Origin: Gamarada debralockiae
Lineage: Eukaryota; Ascomycota; Leotiomycetes; Helotiales; Hyphodiscaceae
NCBI GenBank assembly: GCA_002803225.1
Contig: NXFV01002042.1
Span: 41,330 to 105,329, forward strand
Direction of reading: 5' to 3'
DNA length: 64,000 nt
Shown here: positions 59,763 to 64,000 of the stretch, in pieces
How the letters are laid out: every line of letters starts with the position of its first letter
Position numbering within the stretch: position 1 is the first letter of the stretch
Program-made: the position numbers and the translations under genes
The notes under the pieces: model-generated
What the model was told of the DNA's origin: nothing
The model's database searches: none
What the model saw: the letters and a program-made list of their open reading frames with translations, nothing else

Positions 59763-61666
59763 TCAGATGAGCAGAGCCTTTATCCCTAAACTAGTCATAG
59801 CTGTTGTCCAGCTCCATGGATGAGACCTTTGACCTCGTCGACCTCTCCAACATTCTTCCATAATAGCCAATGCCTTTTCAAAATTACAAAAGACTCCGCC
59901 GTCCATATTCGCGGTAGACGCAATCGACCGGAAGTCGTCCTCGTATTGGTCTTCTGCCATGCAACCAGCAACGCAGAAAGGCCAAACAAGATGCCGCGAC
60001 CACCGAACGTCGGGAAGGCTTCGAAAGGCCTCGAGTGTCTCCGTTACACTCTCTTTGATCTCAGAAATCTCAGGATATGCACCGGATACGACAACATGGA
60101 GATACACTTGTGCGGCGCATGCAAAAATGTGAGTGACATACCGGCTTTCTAGAGTCCGAATGCCGCATGGGTCAATCTGTGGATTCAAAGGCTGCTTTAG
60201 GTGCTCTGCTATTCCAGTCTTCAATCGCGCTTCGATAGAGGCCGCTCGACGAGCCAGCTCAAGGAGGCTTAAGTTACCACAGCTCTGTGCTACAGACTTC
60301 CACTCAGCCAAGATCGCGATGTCCATAATGATGACCATGGCCCAATTCTTGCATCCCATCAACTTGCATAACTGAATCCTACCGTCCTCAACTTGAAGAA
60401 GGGAGGAGAAGACATCCGGATACCTTGGTTTCTCACCTGTAGTTACAGAGGAAAGGATGTCAAACCAGACAAGTGCTGAAGCAAAAAAGTTGAGAGCCAA
60501 CGCCTCATCGGAAGATAAAGAAGCCAGGCTGCCGGTCTCATTTCCTGGATGTTGGGAGTAAATCGTTGCCGCGTGTCTTGAGTCAAAGGCGTTTCGGGGC
60601 ATACTAAAGCTGCCCTTGATCTCCACGAATAAGGCTCGCGCGGCCTGCAGATGTGTCTGCCAATCGTGATTGCCTCCTCTGAAAACCTGTAGAAATATAC
60701 CCGTTTATCAGCTGTTCTAGTGAGAGAGGTAATGTGACCTACCTCAAATGAGACCAGTTGAATCATACAGGCAAGGATCTCAACTCGAGTGGTCATTGGA
60801 CCCAAACCAATTTCCAAGCCCAGACCATCAATATGGCGTCTTAGCTCGACTATTGTCAGAGAATAGTGCCTCTCCAGATCTGCTAGTGTGCTGCTATTGC
60901 CATGGGCCTCAGAAGAGACAGGTAGTGTAGAGCTCTGATGGTACGCGCTCAAGCTCAGAGCCGCATGAAACAACGGCTTAGTGCGGAGTAGAATGCTGAG
61001 AAGCCAGCCGCGCCCGCCTTCGGACACCAAAGGGCTGTAGAATCTAAATTGCAAGGGAAAGACAATATCCAGATAGTGCATGAGAAGGTTCGTTTCGCGT
61101 CCGTTGTAGCTGTGCAATGACCTTGTCAATCCGCAGCTGAGACATGTTGACAGGGAAGGCTCATGAGCGGGATCCGTTTCTTTCACTCGTGGGGTCCGGT
61201 GGGTAGCCACTTCGACGATGGGGAGGCGTTGTACAAGCGGGTCATCGTAATGTGCTGGGGAGGGTGGCCAAGATGATGCAGGAGCTTCGAACGTCGATCC
61301 AATAGTGCTGAAGCTAGGACGCGTAGCCTCGACCGGGGAAGGTTCCGTAGGAGATAGCTGACGCTTGTTCTGACCGCTTCCTGATTCGACCAAGGAACCT
61401 CCTACCAGCAAGGGGAGTTGCTTGCTCCCGCGCGAAGAGTTGCGGACCCGCCTCTTACGCTTATAATTCTCCTTTATAGCTCTCTTGATGCACTCCGCCT
61501 CCGCTTTTTCCCTCTTGCCCCCATCCATCCACGCTGGTTTCTCTCCATAACCATGGCAGGTGATATGAAGTGAATCACATGTCAAGCAAACTGGGCGCTC
61601 TTCCAAACATTTTTTCTTACGAACTCGACATGTCCAGCAACCGTTGCTACTGCGTGCTGCACTCAT
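59763..61666 (-). CDS. Zn2Cys6 transcription factor, Fungal_trans_2 type
   Basis: Nuclear regulator. Two exons: 61666-60743 and 60686-59763, each 924 nt, with a 56-nt intron (GTAGGT...TACAG). Product 615 aa. The binuclear cluster CWTCRVRKKKCLEERPVCLT ends at C30 and C37, with spacing CX2CX6CX6CX2CX6C from Cys10. A Lys/Arg-rich linker (KRAIKENYKRKRRVRNSSRG) acts as likely nuclear signal. The rest matches the Fungal_trans_2 pattern: LLMHYLDIVFPLQFRFY at about 200 and LSISAYH-like LSLSAYHQSS. The C-terminal motif DVRWSRHLVWPFCVAGCMAE is typical. The targets are unknown; the convergent oxidoreductase is a candidate only by position. Confidence 0.92.
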
Positions 61667-62020
61667 GCTGATACTTCCCGAATCAAAAAGACCTTTGGGT
61701 GTCGAGGCTTGTCAAGGGTTAAACAGGGTCGGCCATCTGTCCTTGTCCTTTGAGATTTTTAGCTTATGTCAAATAATAACCCTTTTAAATGTTTACGAGA
61801 TTCCCCGATACTTTCCGAGCCGACACTTACCGAGCCTACTCGTACAAAGATATATTCAAACCCCCCACCTTTGATTTCTCTTCATTTCACAGCACACTAC
61901 TATATATTCGTTTGACTATCGCCGAAACAATAACGAGTAGGGGGTTACTCACGAAATTCAGATTATAAGAAATGGCAGGCCACGAAAGCCCCTTAGATCT
62001 AAAGAGGTCTACCATGATGA
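61667..62020. other. intergenic
   Basis: About 350 bp upstream of the regulator. CCTACTCG- and TTTCCGAG-like blocks appear, but no gene. Confidence 0.35.
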
Positions 62021-63600
62021 GCGATACTTTTCCATAAACGGCAGAAAACTTCGGACGATTCTTCTCCAAACGATTTCATCGAGGATAATATACATCAACG
62101 ACGCGGAGTGGCCGCAGCTGCTATTGAAGATATCCAAGAGTGCAGCCTGCTTTTGCAGAAGATGATCGAGATTTTCGGTGGTGATGCGACCTCTCGCACA
62201 TTTGGTGACCTTCTACTTTCTCTATCGGTACCTTCTGAAGGCACTACCGAACAAATTCAGGACCTTATTGCGAAGGAGGTCACTGTAGGTACGTCTCTAC
62301 TTGCCCTCGATCACTTCCTCGGGAAGGATAAACCAGAGCATGATACCCATTGCCACAACGTCGACAAATTATGGAATACATTTGTCAAGGAATTAGATAC
62401 AAAATCGTCTGGCCAAGTCAACATAAAGGAACTCTCAAAGCCATCTGGCCCCTCTCAAGCAAAACTCTTTGTACTCTGGAACTGTCCATCTTACAAGACT
62501 CATCGTTCAATTGGCTCGCATACTTTGGACCCCAGCAATCCGTGCCTGCTTCTCCAAGTTCAGAGAATTGGTATGAATCCATCAGTTCTTACCGCAGATA
62601 TGATTCCCATTCGGAAAGACCACGATGAGGACATGTCTTGGGAGGAGTTGTATAGGGGATGGCCAGAAATCAGACGGCTCTGCCAGCAATTCAACATGAT
62701 GCTTGCTCAAGGAAATCGATTTATTCTCGTCTTAGGAAAGGAAAACTTTATTGCGGTCAAGGCCTATCTCGATGCCGACAAGTCCATCAAAGCTGTCAGA
62801 GTAGATTTATCCCTGAAACCTTCAGTTAATATTTATAAGGATCCGGCACATTACCTGGTTATCAAAGACTCAACTACTGGGGAAATTCGCCAATTGATCT
62901 TCTTCTCATACCATTTGGAGTTTTCCTTCACGGCGAATATAAACAGGTTAGCCTCTACCATGACTTGATCTGGAATGCTGCTTGTGACTTTGCTCGAGTT
63001 AGAGTGATCAAGGAGGATCTTTTTACCTCGGGGTTCACATACCACCGTGCCGTGGAGCTTGCCATACAGGAGAGGGCACGAGAGCTGTCTATGCAGAAGT
63101 CAACACCGCAGCAGACTATACCTCTAGATGAAGCGAAGAAGGCCTTCTTGCATATATTGCGAGACAGCCCTCAACTGGTAGCTCAGCTTGAGCAGACTCC
63201 CTCTGGAGAGAGTTACATCTCGCAGATATTAACCGCTTGTAATCACAGGCTTAGCAGCAGATGGGACGACCCTGCTTTTTCGTGGGCCACATGGGGACAT
63301 AACAAGCATGTAGCTTTGCAGAAAGCAACTGGTAGGTTTGGCGGTAAAGAAACGAAAGCTCCGGGGTCAGATTGGTGGTCAACACCATCGGGGCAAGCTA
63401 ACAAGTATGCCCTGGATCGCAACCACCAGGCACACAAAGACATTTCCACGTATAAATGGAAGGCACTAATGGCAACATACGATGTTCGTTCTCTTTTGAC
63501 GAAGACGGAGGCGGACCTTAGCTCCGCGGAGTTGGCTGCCAAGGACATGATTATGGGGCTGAAAGAAGAGGGCGAGAACGAACAGAGGGTCGGTAAATAA
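62021..63600 (+). pseudogene. unrecognised protein gene with a frameshift and no clear start
   Basis: A frame open from 62021 to 62968 continues in the next frame to TAA 63598-63600. Around 62890-62915 the first frame (GEIRQLIFFS) gives way to IPFGVFLHGEYKQVSLYHDL in the second, so a one-base shift interrupts one protein of roughly 500 aa. No in-frame ATG precedes the conserved-looking N-terminal part (AIEDIQECSLLLQKMIEIFG); the first is within it. Protein-like segments include RIGMNPSVLTADMIP, SWEELYRGWPEIRRLC, RFILVLGKENFIAVKAYL and SWATWGHNKHVALQKATG. I do not recognise the family. It lacks introns and is followed 340 bp later by a long poly(A) tract, which would fit a retrocopy. A sequencing error or missed exon is also possible. 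Confidence 0.5.
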
Positions 63601-63938
63601 TTCGGCATTATCCTGCAAAAATTGGCTACCTTCTATGATGTAGTCAAGTGGCCCAATGGACTAAGATTTCACGGCGATGGTGGGGGATCAATGCCAGACC
63701 CAGATCCATATAAGGAATGTCCTCATCCAGCAGTAAGATTGTTCAAGTTTATAAGAAGTAAGGAAAACCGGCAAAGGCGTTTTGCTCAATTTGGACTGTG
63801 AACTGTTATTATCTCCTTGTCTAATATACTCTAGGTGTAAGAGTCTTAGACAGAAAAAGACATTAATGTCAATTATCAAACAGCAGGGAATAAACCTCCC
63901 GAGCACTTCTAACTAACCAAAGGTTTTGAATCAAATTG
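63601..63938. other. 3' flank of the frameshifted ORF
   Basis: About 340 bp of AT-rich sequence between the stop and the poly(A) tract. No gene recognised. It could be a copied 3' untranslated region. Confidence 0.35.

Positions 63939-63994
<56 letters not shown>
63939..63994. repeat. poly(A) tract, 56 nt
   Basis: An uninterrupted run of 56 A, then C and five A at the window edge. It may be a retroposition tail, a simple mononucleotide repeat, or an assembly-end artefact. Confidence 0.9.
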
Positions 63995-63995
<1 letters not shown>

Positions 63996-64000
63996 AAAAA

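Overview
The window reads as chromosomal DNA of a filamentous ascomycete (Pezizomycotina). A Leotiomycetes/Helotiales-type genome is my best guess from the protein style, but that is inference. The evidence is the split genes: nearly all their introns are 46-71 nt, start with GT, end with AG and mostly carry a CTAAC or CTGAC branch site. Other evidence is the Zn2Cys6 regulator, a HET-domain relic, a 2EXR protein, an AA9 polysaccharide monooxygenase and a fungal-type U6 gene.

Layout. 1-5.9 kb: no convincing gene, but a diverged short motif recurs about six times. 6.0-21.3 kb: conserved housekeeping block with heat-shock factor (-), spliceosomal cyclophilin CWC27 (-), U6 snRNA (-), deoxyhypusine synthase (-) and the SANT-domain co-repressor SNT1 (+). 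21.3-26.6 kb: sparse, with an SRPBCC protein and two broken small secreted-protein genes. 26.6-28.0 kb: clamp-loader subunit RFC3 (-). 28.4-29.2 kb: a 45-bp minisatellite carrying a nested MITE. 29.5-46.2 kb: accessory region with a 2EXR protein, an MFS relic, then five minus-strand genes (secreted alpha/beta hydrolase, aldo/keto reductase, isochorismatase-like hydrolase, AA9 LPMO, EGF/beta-propeller protein) and a HET pseudogene. 46.8-55.9 kb: ARPC3, TRM6, a MINDY-type deubiquitinase and a GH20 hexosaminidase. 56-64 kb: 5S rRNA relic, diverged repeats, two more inverted-repeat elements, a medium-chain oxidoreductase, a convergent Zn2Cys6 factor, and a frameshifted ORF followed by a 56-nt poly(A) tract.

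The strongest discovery is the U6 snRNA gene at 11613-11824. It matches conserved U6 sequence only after two spliceosomal-type introns (55 and 52 nt) are removed. One lies just before the ACAGAGA box. The other follows directly after the U equivalent to yeast U80, a catalytic metal-binding nucleotide. The spliced RNA would be about 105 nt, with a TATA-like box upstream and a T8 Pol III terminator at its end.

The genes do not form one pathway. Housekeeping genes cover transcription, splicing, translation-factor modification, tRNA methylation, replication and actin nucleation. The accessory part is biased to secreted carbohydrate-active and redox enzymes, and is littered with degraded genes and MITEs. 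All splice junctions were derived by eye from reading frame and splice motifs, not from transcripts.
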